This document shows positions 27,255-35,931 of a stretch of 64,000 nt of DNA, piece by piece (position 1 is the first letter of the stretch; each line of letters begins with the position of its first letter). The translations under genes and the position numbers were made by a program. The stretch spans positions 1-64,000 of the forward strand of contig DLNC01000009.1 of NCBI GenBank assembly GCA_002478265.1. The letters are read 5' to 3'. The notes under the pieces were generated by a model that was given only the letters and a program-made list of their open reading frames with translations, was not told the DNA's origin and ran no database searches. The DNA is from Syntrophaceae bacterium UBA7520 (GTDB lineage Bacteria; Desulfobacterota; Syntrophia; Syntrophales; Smithellaceae).

Positions 27255-27557
27255 TTAACCGATAATTTTACCCGAAACGATTTTTGCTATTTTTTCTTCC
27301 GGAAATTCATCCAAGTCCACGGATTTACCAGCGACAACAATCCAGCGCTCTGCCATATTCCTTATCCGCGGTTTATCCACGCATGCAGCCGCGCACCCGC
27401 AGATTATAACGCCCGTATTCCAGGGCGCGGAGTGTTCATCAGATGCTACGATATAATCCGCGGGTAATATTTTTTTTATCGCATCAACTATACCGACACG
27501 GTTGATGGCGGAATTACAGCCGCCGCAATATTTGAAGCCGATTAATTTTTTTTCCAT
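27255..27557 (-). CDS. Small Cys-rich CGGC-motif protein coupled to a dehydratase gene
   Basis: A protein of about 100 residues that I cannot assign to a characterised family. It has FKYCGGCNSAINR near the N-terminus and VIICGCAAACVDK in the middle, six cysteines in two tight groups, with the look of an iron-sulfur or redox-active thiol protein. The start is uncertain: ATG 27557 is the first Met, while a GTG at 27584 overlaps the stop of the upstream dehydratase (GTGA) and would couple translation. It lies between two canonical dehydratase genes on the same strand. It may help insert or repair their cluster or carry electrons; this is inference from position. Confidence 0.6.
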   Translation of the reverse strand: MEKKLIGFKYCGGCNSAINRVGIVDAIKKILPADYIVASDEHSAPWNTGVIICGCAAACVDKPRIRNMAERWIVVAGKSVDLDEFPEEKIAKIVSGKIIG

Positions 27558-27580
27558 TTCCGGCCCGAAAGTGTCCGCAA

Positions 27581-29032
27581 TCACTCCTTGATTCCGGCAA
27601 TCTCCTTGGCCAGTTGTTTTTTCTGCTCCAAATTGCCCTGCCGCGAAATCATAATGCGCTGCGCCTGAGGCGAACCGGCGCCGTGCATGGATTCCGTGCG
27701 ATAGCCGACCGCCGCCGTGCCCAACGTGATATTTTCCACCAACCGCATGATCCGGCAACGGTTCTCCGTCGGCACGCCATTAACGCCCTTAAAATACTTA
27801 TCGACAATTTTGCCGATTTCCGGATGACGCAAATCTTTTTCCGAGGGCATGGTAACCATCAGGCCGCCGGCAATATCTTCGGCAAGACGCGCTATCTCAT
27901 AGGGGAATCTGGTAACATTCTGCTTGCAGACATTGGCTAAAAGCAGGTCAATTAAATATGTACCCGAAGCCGTCTTATGACCCTGCGCCGAGCAAGCGAT
28001 GCCGCAGGAAAAAAGAGTTTCATTGAGGTGAATCATTTCAATCAGTTTATCTTTAACATGCGAAGCTTTGGCCGCGCCGTTGTAATCGGCCGCCAGCGCC
28101 GCGGCACCAATCAAAACATCACCAACGCCCACTTTGCAGCCGCCGTAGCTCTGACGGTGATAACCGGCAAAACGCTCCACGAGCATGCCGCTGAACTCCG
28201 TTTCGCCGCACATAAACACATTTTCCCAGGGCACAAAAACATTGTCAAAAACCATCAGCGCCTCATGCCCGCCGAACTGGTGGTTTCCCACGTCTATTTG
28301 TCCGCCTTCGAGCTTGCGCGTGTCACAGGATTGTCGTCCGTAAATATAGGTAATGCCTTCCGCGTCCGCCGGGCAGGCGAAAGAGATAGCGTAATCGGCG
28401 TCCTCCTTGCCCATTGATACCGTGGGCATAACCAGAATCCAGTGTGAATTTATCGCGCCGGTCTGATGGGCCTTGGCGCCGCGCACCACGATGCCGTCTT
28501 TTCTTTTTTCCACCACATGCGTGTACAGATCGGGATCAGCCTGCTTGCTGGGTGATACGCCCCGGTCGCCCTTGGGATCGGTCATCGCGCCGTCCACGGT
28601 AAAATCATTTTCCTGCACCATCTTCAGAAACTTTCTAAAGCGTTCATGATATTTGGTGCCGAGCTTCTGATCCATTTCACAGGTGACGCTGTCCACCGCG
28701 TTCATCGCGTCCATGCCGACGCAGCGCTGAAAGCAAGAGGCGGTTTTCTGCCCCAAAAGCCGCTGCATCTTTACTTTTTTCACCAGGTCTTCCGTGCTTT
28801 GATGCAAATGACAGAAACGGTTGACCTTTTTCCCATCCAGGTTTGACTTGGCGGTCATCAGATCTTCATGCGCCGGATCGTGTGCCAACTCATAAGTCAT
28901 TTTTACGGAATTCATCGAAGGCCTGATTATGGGGTGATCCACGGGATTATCCACCTTTTCGCCCATTAAATAGACCTTGAATTTCATTTTGCGCAAACTA
29001 TCTTCGTATTGTTTGCCGGTCATTAACGCCAT
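27581..29032 (-). CDS. abfD: 4-hydroxybutyryl-CoA dehydratase (canonical type), copy D
   Basis: A 483-residue AbfD-type enzyme. Cluster ligands Cys100 and Cys104 (ASCFQRC) and His292/Cys299 (YHRQSYGGCK) line up almost residue for residue with the clostridial enzyme (Cys99, Cys103, His292, Cys299). Thr191 (HQTG), Glu257 (GHEALMVF), the YGGCK Tyr and Lys, and Glu in TESMHGAGSP are conserved. This is the best candidate in the window for true 4-hydroxybutyryl-CoA dehydratase. Its stop overlaps a possible GTG start of the CGGC protein gene. Confidence 0.9.
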   Translation of the reverse strand: MALMTGKQYEDSLRKMKFKVYLMGEKVDNPVDHPIIRPSMNSVKMTYELAHDPAHEDLMTAKSNLDGKKVNRFCHLHQSTEDLVKKVKMQRLLGQKTASCFQRCVGMDAMNAVDSVTCEMDQKLGTKYHERFRKFLKMVQENDFTVDGAMTDPKGDRGVSPSKQADPDLYTHVVEKRKDGIVVRGAKAHQTGAINSHWILVMPTVSMGKEDADYAISFACPADAEGITYIYGRQSCDTRKLEGGQIDVGNHQFGGHEALMVFDNVFVPWENVFMCGETEFSGMLVERFAGYHRQSYGGCKVGVGDVLIGAAALAADYNGAAKASHVKDKLIEMIHLNETLFSCGIACSAQGHKTASGTYLIDLLLANVCKQNVTRFPYEIARLAEDIAGGLMVTMPSEKDLRHPEIGKIVDKYFKGVNGVPTENRCRIMRLVENITLGTAAVGYRTESMHGAGSPQAQRIMISRQGNLEQKKQLAKEIAGIKE

Positions 29033-29195
29033 TACTTATCGCCTCCTCAAGTATGTGTATTATCAATATTTTAGACAAAAAACTAAACTTGCGCACACAA
29101 ATCGCGCGCAAAGAAAACTTGCTATTGGTTCTAGTCTAGGCACGAAAGAAAAAATTGTCAAATTTTTGCCCGAGCAGTAGGGGAGTTTGCCGCCG

Positions 29196-29537
29196 CTAAG
29201 CGCGGCAGGTTTTGACAAAATCGGCCAGCTGTTTTTCGCTCAACCCCACGCCAGGTTCTCCATCAAGCCTTTTTGCAATCTTGCCTTTGTCAAAAAAGAG
29301 AACCGTGGGGAAAATATCGACGGCATATTTTTCGCCTATGCGCTCCTGGTCATCCTGAACGCGAACAAAACCCAAGTCTCCCTCATCGGCATATTTCTCG
29401 AAAACGGGCAAAAAATTACGGCAAAAAGGGCACCATGAGGCGTAGACAAGAGCAACGATTCTATCATTTTTCTTCAGAAGATCGCCGAAATCCCCCTCGC
29501 TATCAATAAAGACACTTTTACTTTCTTTACTCATCAT
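29196..29537 (-). CDS. Thioredoxin-like protein (CPFC)
   Basis: Small thioredoxin-fold protein of about 114 residues without a signal peptide, so cytoplasmic. The active site is ASWCPFCRNF, preceded by VALVYA, and the cis-Pro region is in AVDIFPTVLFF. I start at the ATG-ATG at 29537/29534, since the longer frame lacks a better ribosome binding site. It stands upstream of the dehydratase genes on the same strand, separated by 163 bases. A role in thiol homeostasis is general; a specific partner is not evident. Confidence 0.8.
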   Translation of the reverse strand: MMSKESKSVFIDSEGDFGDLLKKNDRIVALVYASWCPFCRNFLPVFEKYADEGDLGFVRVQDDQERIGEKYAVDIFPTVLFFDKGKIAKRLDGEPGVGLSEKQLADFVKTCRA

Positions 29538-29611
29538 TACTTCCCGATTAATGCCTTCTCGCTTCGGCAATTCATTAATTTAGTCTTTTTAATTTCTGTT
29601 ACTTTTGTTTA

Positions 29612-30391
29612 TTAACTTTTTAAGGGAGCCCCGGCGATGAAACGCGCCTGTAGCCTGCGCATACCCAAAAGCCAACGGTCGTAATCCGCTGTTTTTCGCT
29701 GCATATATGTTTTTACTTCGGGATGAGGCAAAATTAAAAATTCTTCGCGCTGTAAACCTTTTATAACCTCATCGGCCAACTGCTCCGGCTCCATCAGCCC
29801 GTCAACCGCCGCCACGCCGCCGCCCTGTCTGGTCATTTCCGATCTTACTGCCTGGGGACAAAGTGCAAATACCTTAATTCCCCTGTCTCCGAAAGTGATA
29901 GAAATATTTTCAGCCAATCCCACTGCGGCATGCTTGGTCACGGAGTAAGGCAACGAACCAATCTGGCTCAATAAACCGGCGGCCGAGGCTGTAACCATGA
30001 AAGATCCCCCTCCTCTTTTTATCATTCCGGGAATAACGGCGCGCGCCGCAAAAACATGTGACAGAACATTAATCTCCCAGATGCGCTGCCAATCTTCATT
30101 TCTGACATCCAGATCCCCGATGAGAATAATACCCGCGTTTGAACAAAAAAGATCGATAGCGCCAAAGCGGGTTTCGGTATCGCTGACTAGCCGAATAATA
30201 TCTTCTTCATTTCGCACGTCGCAGGACATAGCTAAACCATTTATCTCGCCGGCTACAGCCTTTGCCCTTGCCTCATCAATATCGGCGACAATCACTTTTT
30301 TCGCTCCTTCCCGGGCAAAACGCCGGCATAAGCCCTCTCCTATCCCGTTTGCGCCGCCGGTAACGACAATAATTTTATCTTTTACTTCCAT
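29612..30391 (-). CDS. Short-chain dehydrogenase/reductase
   Basis: SDR of 259 residues with cofactor motif TGGANGIG, Asp after strand 2 (VADIDEA, suggesting NAD(H)), catalytic Ser in TASAAG and YSVTK. The C-terminal region (TYMQRKTADYDRWLLGMRRL) matches SDRs often found in acyl-CoA or steroid-like catabolic clusters. It differs from the SDR at 19986 in cofactor preference. The substrate is unknown. Confidence 0.87.
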   Translation of the reverse strand: MEVKDKIIVVTGGANGIGEGLCRRFAREGAKKVIVADIDEARAKAVAGEINGLAMSCDVRNEEDIIRLVSDTETRFGAIDLFCSNAGIILIGDLDVRNEDWQRIWEINVLSHVFAARAVIPGMIKRGGGSFMVTASAAGLLSQIGSLPYSVTKHAAVGLAENISITFGDRGIKVFALCPQAVRSEMTRQGGGVAAVDGLMEPEQLADEVIKGLQREEFLILPHPEVKTYMQRKTADYDRWLLGMRRLQARFIAGAPLKS

Positions 30392-30476
30392 CTCTTATCC
30401 CCTCAAAATGTTTTCGCATTAAAATCAAAAGTGAAAATTTTTGCAAATTGACAAAAAATTCACAGAGAGGCGCTTA

Positions 30477-31133
30477 TCATAAAGCATGCCGCAGAACAAG
30501 AACTTCCGGCTTCGTCGGTAAATTTTCTTTTCTGATTTCTACTTCCGACTTATCCAAAACACGCACGTTATTTTTACCCTTGGTAAATTCTTCCGCCGGC
30601 GCAATGGGAAAACCGCATTTATCCGTTTTGTAATGCATGGGAATGGTCACGCGCGGAGCAAGCGCGGAAATCATTTTCGCCGCCTGGTCGGCATCAATCG
30701 TAAAAAAGCCCCCTACCGGCAGCAAAACAATGTCCACCTTGCCTATTTTCTTGAGCATGTCGTCGTCAAGATCATGGCCGATGTCACCGGTATGCACCAG
30801 ATTTAAACCATCGACCGCAATAACGAAAATTAAATTGACGCCTCTTTCCTTTCCGGATGTCGCGTCATGGAAAGAGGAAAAAGCTTTTATCTTTATGCCC
30901 TGCAGATCATACTCTCCGGCCTTGTCAATGAGTGCGTACCCGCCCGCGATGGTTTTTGTGTAATTATGATCCGCGTGATCATGACTGGTCAGGACAATAT
31001 CCGCTTCTTCATCAATTTTGCCGTAAGAGAGCGCTCCGTTATAGGCGCCCGGCTCATAAGGATCGATGATCATTCTGATCCCTTTGTCCGTTGTTATTTT
31101 AAATGCCGCGTGTCCATACCATTTTATCTTCAT
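30477..31133 (-). CDS. MBL-fold metal-dependent hydrolase, UPF0173-like
   Basis: Metallo-beta-lactamase fold protein of 218 residues, UPF0173/YtkL type. The metal motif is TSHDHADHNY (HxHxDH), with further ligands in LVHTGDIGHD and a C-terminal IPMHYKTDKCG. It has no signal peptide and acts in the cytoplasm. The native substrate of this family is not established. Confidence 0.85.
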   Translation of the reverse strand: MKIKWYGHAAFKITTDKGIRMIIDPYEPGAYNGALSYGKIDEEADIVLTSHDHADHNYTKTIAGGYALIDKAGEYDLQGIKIKAFSSFHDATSGKERGVNLIFVIAVDGLNLVHTGDIGHDLDDDMLKKIGKVDIVLLPVGGFFTIDADQAAKMISALAPRVTIPMHYKTDKCGFPIAPAEEFTKGKNNVRVLDKSEVEIRKENLPTKPEVLVLRHAL

Positions 31134-31216
31134 TGCTGAGTCCCTCCTTTACGAAGAATTATTTGTTGCGATTACTTTTTACTTATAATTGCTCAATAAT
31201 TCCTTTAGTTCAGGGG

Positions 31217-31254
31217 TCAGGGAACCGCGCCATTGCTCCAGCGCTGTTCCCTGA
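31217..31254. repeat. Long hairpin between genes
   Basis: TCAGGGAAC (31217-31225) and GTTCCCTGA (31246-31254) are perfect inverted arms, with a further CGC/GCG inside. It lies 28 bases past the esterase stop on the minus strand. There is no T-run on either side, so it may be an RNA-stabilising or weak terminator structure. Confidence 0.55.
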
Positions 31255-31281
31255 TTATGATTTACCTTTCAGTTATTTATT

Positions 31282-33066
31282 TTATCGTTTCGCATCTGTC
31301 CGAAACCGCGAATTGTCCCAGAAAGGCTTTATTTCTTTTCTTCGCGGTTCTTTTCTCAGCGCCTTTTCAATATCCGCATTTGTCAATTCTGTGGTGGACA
31401 TTTCAATTTTGATATTCTCATAATCAGCATCTAACAGAATTGTCTTAGGTTCTCCCTTGGCATTGGACCAGGGTTGCCACAGGGGCAGGCCGGAACTGTC
31501 GCGATTCGGATTGCCGCTGCGGGCAAACTGCGCCCAGTAGTCCATCATCGCGTTTGAAAGAGCGATACGTCCGGGGCGGTTTTTTGCAGAGAAAGCGTAC
31601 GGCCCCAGAGACGTTTTCTCCGTGCCGAAGACAAAATCAATTTCCATCGCGTGACAAGCGCCCAACAATAAACTGAGCGGCGGGCGCATCACGCTGCCCT
31701 CTATGCCGTCCGCGCCCCATAAAAACTGATAGGCGTAAATATCTGGCTGGTCAATATTTCCGCGCAAAATCCTGGCCAGATTATCCACACCCATAACTTT
31801 CCACCCGTCGCTCTGATACTTAGCCGCCAGCGTGTAAAGCTCGGCTTTTTTCGGATCATCAAAAAGCGAACCGTCTTTCGCCCACGCGGCAAACATCGGA
31901 TCAAGCCTTAAGAACAACTTGGCTTCTTCCTTATTTGTCCCCAGCATGACCGGAACTTTATTGTAATTGCCCGCTTTAAAAGCCTGATAAATATCCGGCG
32001 GCAGTACCGTCCCGTCCAGAAAATTACTGGGAATGCTGATCATGCCAACCGACGGCCCTTCCGGATATGCCTCCAGAAAATCTTCCGGTTTTTTCGCCCG
32101 GAGATAAGAGGATATCTCCGGCAAAGACATTTTCCCGATTTTGGCAAGTCCCGCTTTCTCGTCAGCGACACTCCCTTCCTTTACCATCATCCTTGCCATG
32201 ACTTCTTGAACATGGGCCGCGCCTTTTTGCGGCGTGCTTGTCCTGACTCCGCCGCTCTGCGATACAGCGCGATGGAAAAGCCCTTTGGACAAAGGCGAAG
32301 ATATTAAGGATATGATATTGAAAGCTCCCGCCGATTCACCCACGATAGTGACACTTTCCGGATTACCGCCGAAATTGCCGATATTTGCCTGAACCCAGTT
32401 TAATGCCTGAATTAAATCCAACAGCGCGAAATTGCCCGAATCCGTTTTTTTATCCTTGGAATCAACGCTTTTGAGCGCCGGATGACTGAAAAATCCAAGC
32501 GGACCCAGACGGTAGTTCACCGTCACCACAACCATATTTTTTTTGCCGGCCAAAACAGAGCCATCCGTGTTGGAAAGAAGCGGCCACTGAATGCTGTTGC
32601 CTCCTCCGTGTATCCAAAAAAAGACGGGAAGATTTTTCTCTTCCGTGTCCGGACGCCAGATATTGAGATACAAACAATCTTCATCGCCCTGAATGACCCA
32701 GGGGGTGTTCGGATTGCGGTCGTGATCGACATATTGCGGACAGACATTGGCAAACTTCGTCGTTTTCAGCGAAGCGTCGCGCTTTTCCGGCGCTTGCGTC
32801 GCGCTCCAGCGCAATTCACCCACCGGCGGCTTCGCGTAGGGAATTCCTTTCCACGATTGCGTTTTATTCTCTTTATTTACCTCACCGACCACAACACCTT
32901 CCGTCGTTAGCTTTTCAATATAAAGCGTCTCCGGAGCCTTCGCCGCAGCGGGCGGCGCGGTGGCTGGTTTTGTCGCGCAACCAGAAAATAGAAATATAAA
33001 CGACGCCAATACACATAAAAGCGCCCTGCTTCGACCATACAATATAAAAATTTTTCTCTTAGACAT
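31282..33066 (-). CDS. Type B carboxylesterase, lipoprotein
   Basis: Secreted esterase of 594 residues in the carboxylesterase type B (cholinesterase-like) family. The signal peptide ends in a lipobox, FLFSGC, predicting a lipid-anchored protein. The nucleophile elbow is GESAGAFN, the acid is probably in GTNKEEAKLF, and the His is in LGACHAMEIDFVFG. The oxyanion segment is FFWIHGGG, and the early disulfide-loop region EDCLYLNIWRP is typical. It hydrolyses esters; the substrate is unknown. A divergent hydrolase gene lies on the other side of a 214-base gap. Confidence 0.9.
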   Translation of the reverse strand: MSKRKIFILYGRSRALLCVLASFIFLFSGCATKPATAPPAAAKAPETLYIEKLTTEGVVVGEVNKENKTQSWKGIPYAKPPVGELRWSATQAPEKRDASLKTTKFANVCPQYVDHDRNPNTPWVIQGDEDCLYLNIWRPDTEEKNLPVFFWIHGGGNSIQWPLLSNTDGSVLAGKKNMVVVTVNYRLGPLGFFSHPALKSVDSKDKKTDSGNFALLDLIQALNWVQANIGNFGGNPESVTIVGESAGAFNIISLISSPLSKGLFHRAVSQSGGVRTSTPQKGAAHVQEVMARMMVKEGSVADEKAGLAKIGKMSLPEISSYLRAKKPEDFLEAYPEGPSVGMISIPSNFLDGTVLPPDIYQAFKAGNYNKVPVMLGTNKEEAKLFLRLDPMFAAWAKDGSLFDDPKKAELYTLAAKYQSDGWKVMGVDNLARILRGNIDQPDIYAYQFLWGADGIEGSVMRPPLSLLLGACHAMEIDFVFGTEKTSLGPYAFSAKNRPGRIALSNAMMDYWAQFARSGNPNRDSSGLPLWQPWSNAKGEPKTILLDADYENIKIEMSTTELTNADIEKALRKEPRRKEIKPFWDNSRFRTDAKR

Positions 33067-33280
33067 ATAACCCCCTGTAAAATGATGAATATTTTGAAAA
33101 GTTGTTGACCTACCCCCCCTGTAAAAAACGATGCGTAATTTATATCAAGGATTCATAGTTTTCAAACAAAATTAATTCTTCTTAATTTTTTCAAAAAGCC
33201 GCCATTACTCGCATTAATTTGCATTATCAGCGATGAAATGCTATTTAAAGACATGTTTTGCAGCAAGGACGTATTTATCA

Positions 33281-34255
33281 ATGATTGAAGAAGTAAGGGA
33301 TCGGCTCTACCGTATTGAGGTGCCCCTGCCCAACAGCCCGCTTAAAGAACTCAATTCGTTTGTCATCAAAGCAGATAACCGAAATCTCATTATCGATACC
33401 GGCTTTAACCGTGAAGTCTGCTGGGAGACAATGCAAAAAGGTCTGGCTGAACTTAAAATCGACCTTTCCCGAACGGATTTCATGATCACGCACATGCACG
33501 CGGATCATTCCGGATTGGTCACGCGCCTGGCCACCGAAAACAGCAAAATTTATTTCAGCAGGATTGACGCGAAGGTTTACGACAAAGACAACAGCTGGAA
33601 AGATATGATTGATTACGCGCAAATCAACGGCTTTCCTCCCGATGAGCTTATGAAAGCGCTTCATAATCACCCCGGCTATAAATACAGTCCCAAAACAGTG
33701 CCGAAATTTAATTTAATCGACGACAATGATATCATCGAAATAGGAGATTATCGCCTCAAGTGCATTGCCACGCCGGGGCATACCGAAGGGCATATCTGTC
33801 TTTATGATGAAGATAAAAAAATATTATTTTCCGGCGATCACATTTTATACGACATCACCCCGCATATCGAATCATGGTCTTATCAGATAAACTCCCTCAA
33901 AAACTATATGGAGAGCCTGGACAAAGTTTACCATCTTCCGGTTGATATTGTTCTGCCCGGGCACCGCACATTCTTTAACGACCTAAAATCCAGAATAGAT
34001 GAATTGAAGGAGCACCACTTAATTCGCGCCGACGAGGTAATGGATGTTTTAGGGCGCACGGAAAAAAACGCCTACGATATCGCCTCCGGCATGACCTGGG
34101 ATATTGACTGTGAGAAGTGGGAAGATTTCCCTATCGCCCAGAAATGGTTCGCCACCGGCGAAGCCATCGCGCATTTGCGCTATCTCGAAAGCGAAGGGCG
34201 CGTCAAAAGAAAAACCGATAAAAATATCATTACTTTTTCCCCGGCAAATAATTAA
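33281..34255 (+). CDS. MBL-fold hydrolase (glyoxalase II-like)
   Basis: About 325 residues. The N-terminal 230 residues form a metallo-beta-lactamase domain with THMHADHSGL (HxHxDH), TPGHTEGHICLY, FSGDHILYD and LPGHRTFF, all metal ligands of the glyoxalase II/RNase Z-like group; the C-terminal helical part resembles winged-helix extensions of this subgroup. I start at ATG 33281 with AAGGA about 11 bases upstream; ATG 33233 adds 16 residues without a ribosome binding site. The substrate is probably a thioester or similar, which is not provable here. Confidence 0.8.
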   Translation: MIEEVRDRLYRIEVPLPNSPLKELNSFVIKADNRNLIIDTGFNREVCWETMQKGLAELKIDLSRTDFMITHMHADHSGLVTRLATENSKIYFSRIDAKVYDKDNSWKDMIDYAQINGFPPDELMKALHNHPGYKYSPKTVPKFNLIDDNDIIEIGDYRLKCIATPGHTEGHICLYDEDKKILFSGDHILYDITPHIESWSYQINSLKNYMESLDKVYHLPVDIVLPGHRTFFNDLKSRIDELKEHHLIRADEVMDVLGRTEKNAYDIASGMTWDIDCEKWEDFPIAQKWFATGEAIAHLRYLESEGRVKRKTDKNIITFSPANN

Positions 34256-34288
34256 CCGAATAACAAAATCGCCGTCAGGCTTACTTGC

Positions 34289-34318
34289 CGGATATAGCGT
34301 AATTATTACGAATATCCG
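34289..34318. repeat. Palindromic hairpin after the MBL gene
   Basis: CGGATAT (34289-34295) and ATATCCG (34312-34318) flank the perfect palindrome CGTAAT-T-ATTACG (34298-34310). It lies 34 bases past the MBL-fold gene stop and has no T-run. It may be a transcript-end structure or a protein-binding site. Confidence 0.55.
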
Positions 34319-34472
34319 TTCGCTTCATTAAGTATTTATATAGCCGAAATATAAGAGAATTTGACGCAGGCTGCGAGTGCCATGTTTATTATTGTCCATG
34401 ATAAAATTCTATGATAAGCGAAAATAAAGCAATTCATTTTAATAAAATGATAAACCAACATAAGGAGGGGGT

Positions 34473-34844
34473 ATGAAAAAAATTAATTTTTTAATTGCAT
34501 GCATGATTGCTTTGTTTGTGGTAGCGGGAGCGGGAATTTGCCTGGCGCAAGATAAAGTAGACCTGAACGGAACATGGGATTTGGATGTTAAGGCCGATTC
34601 CGGCCAGACCGGCGCGCCAATTTTTGTTATAAAACAGACTGGCGATAAATTAACCGGAACATACAAGGGATATTTCGGCGAGGCGCCAATGACAGGAAGC
34701 GTCAAAGGAAACACCTTCGAAATGACCTATACCATGCAGGGCCGCAAAACGATTTACAAGGGAAAAGTTGAAGGCAATAAAATGTCCGGCGATATCGATT
34801 GGGACGGCGAGGAAAAGGGCAAATTTACCGGAGTAAAGAAATAA
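34473..34844 (+). CDS. Small secreted beta-rich protein of unknown function
   Basis: A 123-residue exported protein: signal peptide with cleavage near LAQD, then repeated beta-strand segments GTWDLDV, KLTGTYKGYFG, PMTGSVKGNTFEMTY and KMSGDIDWDG. The alternating pattern resembles a small lipocalin- or avidin-like barrel seen in many environmental bacteria. No catalytic motif is visible. It has a strong ribosome binding site (AAGGAGGGGG) and its own bidirectional terminator, suggesting good, independent expression. Confidence 0.75.
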   Translation: MKKINFLIACMIALFVVAGAGICLAQDKVDLNGTWDLDVKADSGQTGAPIFVIKQTGDKLTGTYKGYFGEAPMTGSVKGNTFEMTYTMQGRKTIYKGKVEGNKMSGDIDWDGEEKGKFTGVKK

Positions 34845-34900
34845 ATTTAGCTCTATACATAATTATAAGACAATAAGCTTTTCACAAGCAGCATGAATAA

Positions 34901-34936
34901 AAAAGGTGCAATGATTAAAATTGCACCTTTTTTCTT
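34901..34936. terminator. Bidirectional rho-independent terminator
   Basis: AAAGGTGCAAT (34902-34912) pairs with ATTGCACCTTT (34920-34930). T-runs follow in both directions, so it serves the secreted protein gene and the convergent TIR-like gene. Confidence 0.93.
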
Positions 34937-34967
34937 TTTTATATCAAGAAAAAAGTTTTTCTTATAA

Positions 34968-35648
34968 TCAAATCAATCCCTGGTTGAAAAATTTTTTAAA
35001 TGTCGCGTCGATTGTTTTTACGGCGCCTTCCGCCTTGGCCTCGAAGTTTACTTTGGTGAACGGAATTATTTGCTCCTCGGATTGAACGTAGCCCGCGTAA
35101 TGCCTTTCCACGCCTTCCTCAATCATGATAATCGGCCGGTGGCCGAAGGCTAAAGCGGCGGCTTTTTCTTCAAGCACCCAGCTGTTGGCCGTATAATTTC
35201 CGTCTTTAAGCGCATGTTGACGGGTCATAATCGCGATAAAAAAACCGCTTTTCTTAATTTTCGCCAAAACGTCTGAAGAAATTTTTCCCAGATCACTGTT
35301 TTTTGCCGTAACCCAGAAATACTTTTGCCTTTCTATTATTTTCTTCAGGCTTTCCAAAAGCGGGTCTTCGGCAAACCGATGCGCCAGATAAATATGCTGA
35401 TTCCTGGCGTAATTTGACTCGACGCCGGCAACCTTAACTCCTTCCTTGGTTTCAACAAGAGTTTTTTCTTTTTCCGTTATGGTATTGAGCAAAAGCGTGT
35501 AATAAGGCTGGCCGTTTTCGGAACTCAAATGAATTTTGGCCATTTTCAAATCATCCAGCGGAATCGCCGCGATGGTGGAAAAATTACCCGTCTTTAAAGC
35601 TTCAGCGAACTTATTTTTAATCGTCAGATATTTTTCCGGAATTGACAT
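34968..35648 (-). CDS. TIR-like domain protein
   Basis: A 226-residue cytoplasmic protein. The N-terminal 90 residues are mostly helical with no known motif. The C-terminal part looks like a TIR/STIR-type fold: HIYLAHRF (strand A), KKSGFFIAIMT (strand C region), then SWVLEEKAAALAFGHRPIIMIEEGV, written here as SWVLEE and ALAFGHRPIIMIEEGV. The Trp and the Glu four residues later match the position of the catalytic Glu in NAD-cleaving TIR domains. It is a single gene converging on the secreted protein, with no obvious defence partner. A signalling or anti-phage NADase role is possible; the assignment rests on motif reading only. Confidence 0.55.
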   Translation of the reverse strand: MSIPEKYLTIKNKFAEALKTGNFSTIAAIPLDDLKMAKIHLSSENGQPYYTLLLNTITEKEKTLVETKEGVKVAGVESNYARNQHIYLAHRFAEDPLLESLKKIIERQKYFWVTAKNSDLGKISSDVLAKIKKSGFFIAIMTRQHALKDGNYTANSWVLEEKAAALAFGHRPIIMIEEGVERHYAGYVQSEEQIIPFTKVNFEAKAEGAVKTIDATFKKFFNQGLI

Positions 35649-35805
35649 AACAAATCATCCGCTTCAGTTGATGTGGTAAAAGATCTTATAACTTAATTCC
35701 CTGCTTTACGCTTATATTATCGGATAATTTTTTACCGCAAACAAGTACTTTTCTTATTCTAAAAGACACTTTTCCGGAACTCTTATTTCGCCAGGTTTAA
35801 TTCAC

Positions 35806-35834
35806 TTGACACACAAAGTTCTTCTTTCTATATT
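35806..35834 (+). promoter_or_regulatory. Sigma-70-type promoter of the kinase/regulator genes
   Basis: TTGACA at 35806-35811, 17-base spacer, TATATT at 35829-35834. It lies about 98 bases upstream of the histidine kinase start, leaving a leader of roughly 90 bases. Confidence 0.7.
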
Positions 35835-35931
35835 TGTTTTGCGGCACTTCTTCGCGTAATTGATTTTTTTCCTGGCACCAACGCCTAAGTATGGGCTTTT
35901 AAAATAAAAAACCGCCAAACCATACCATGCT

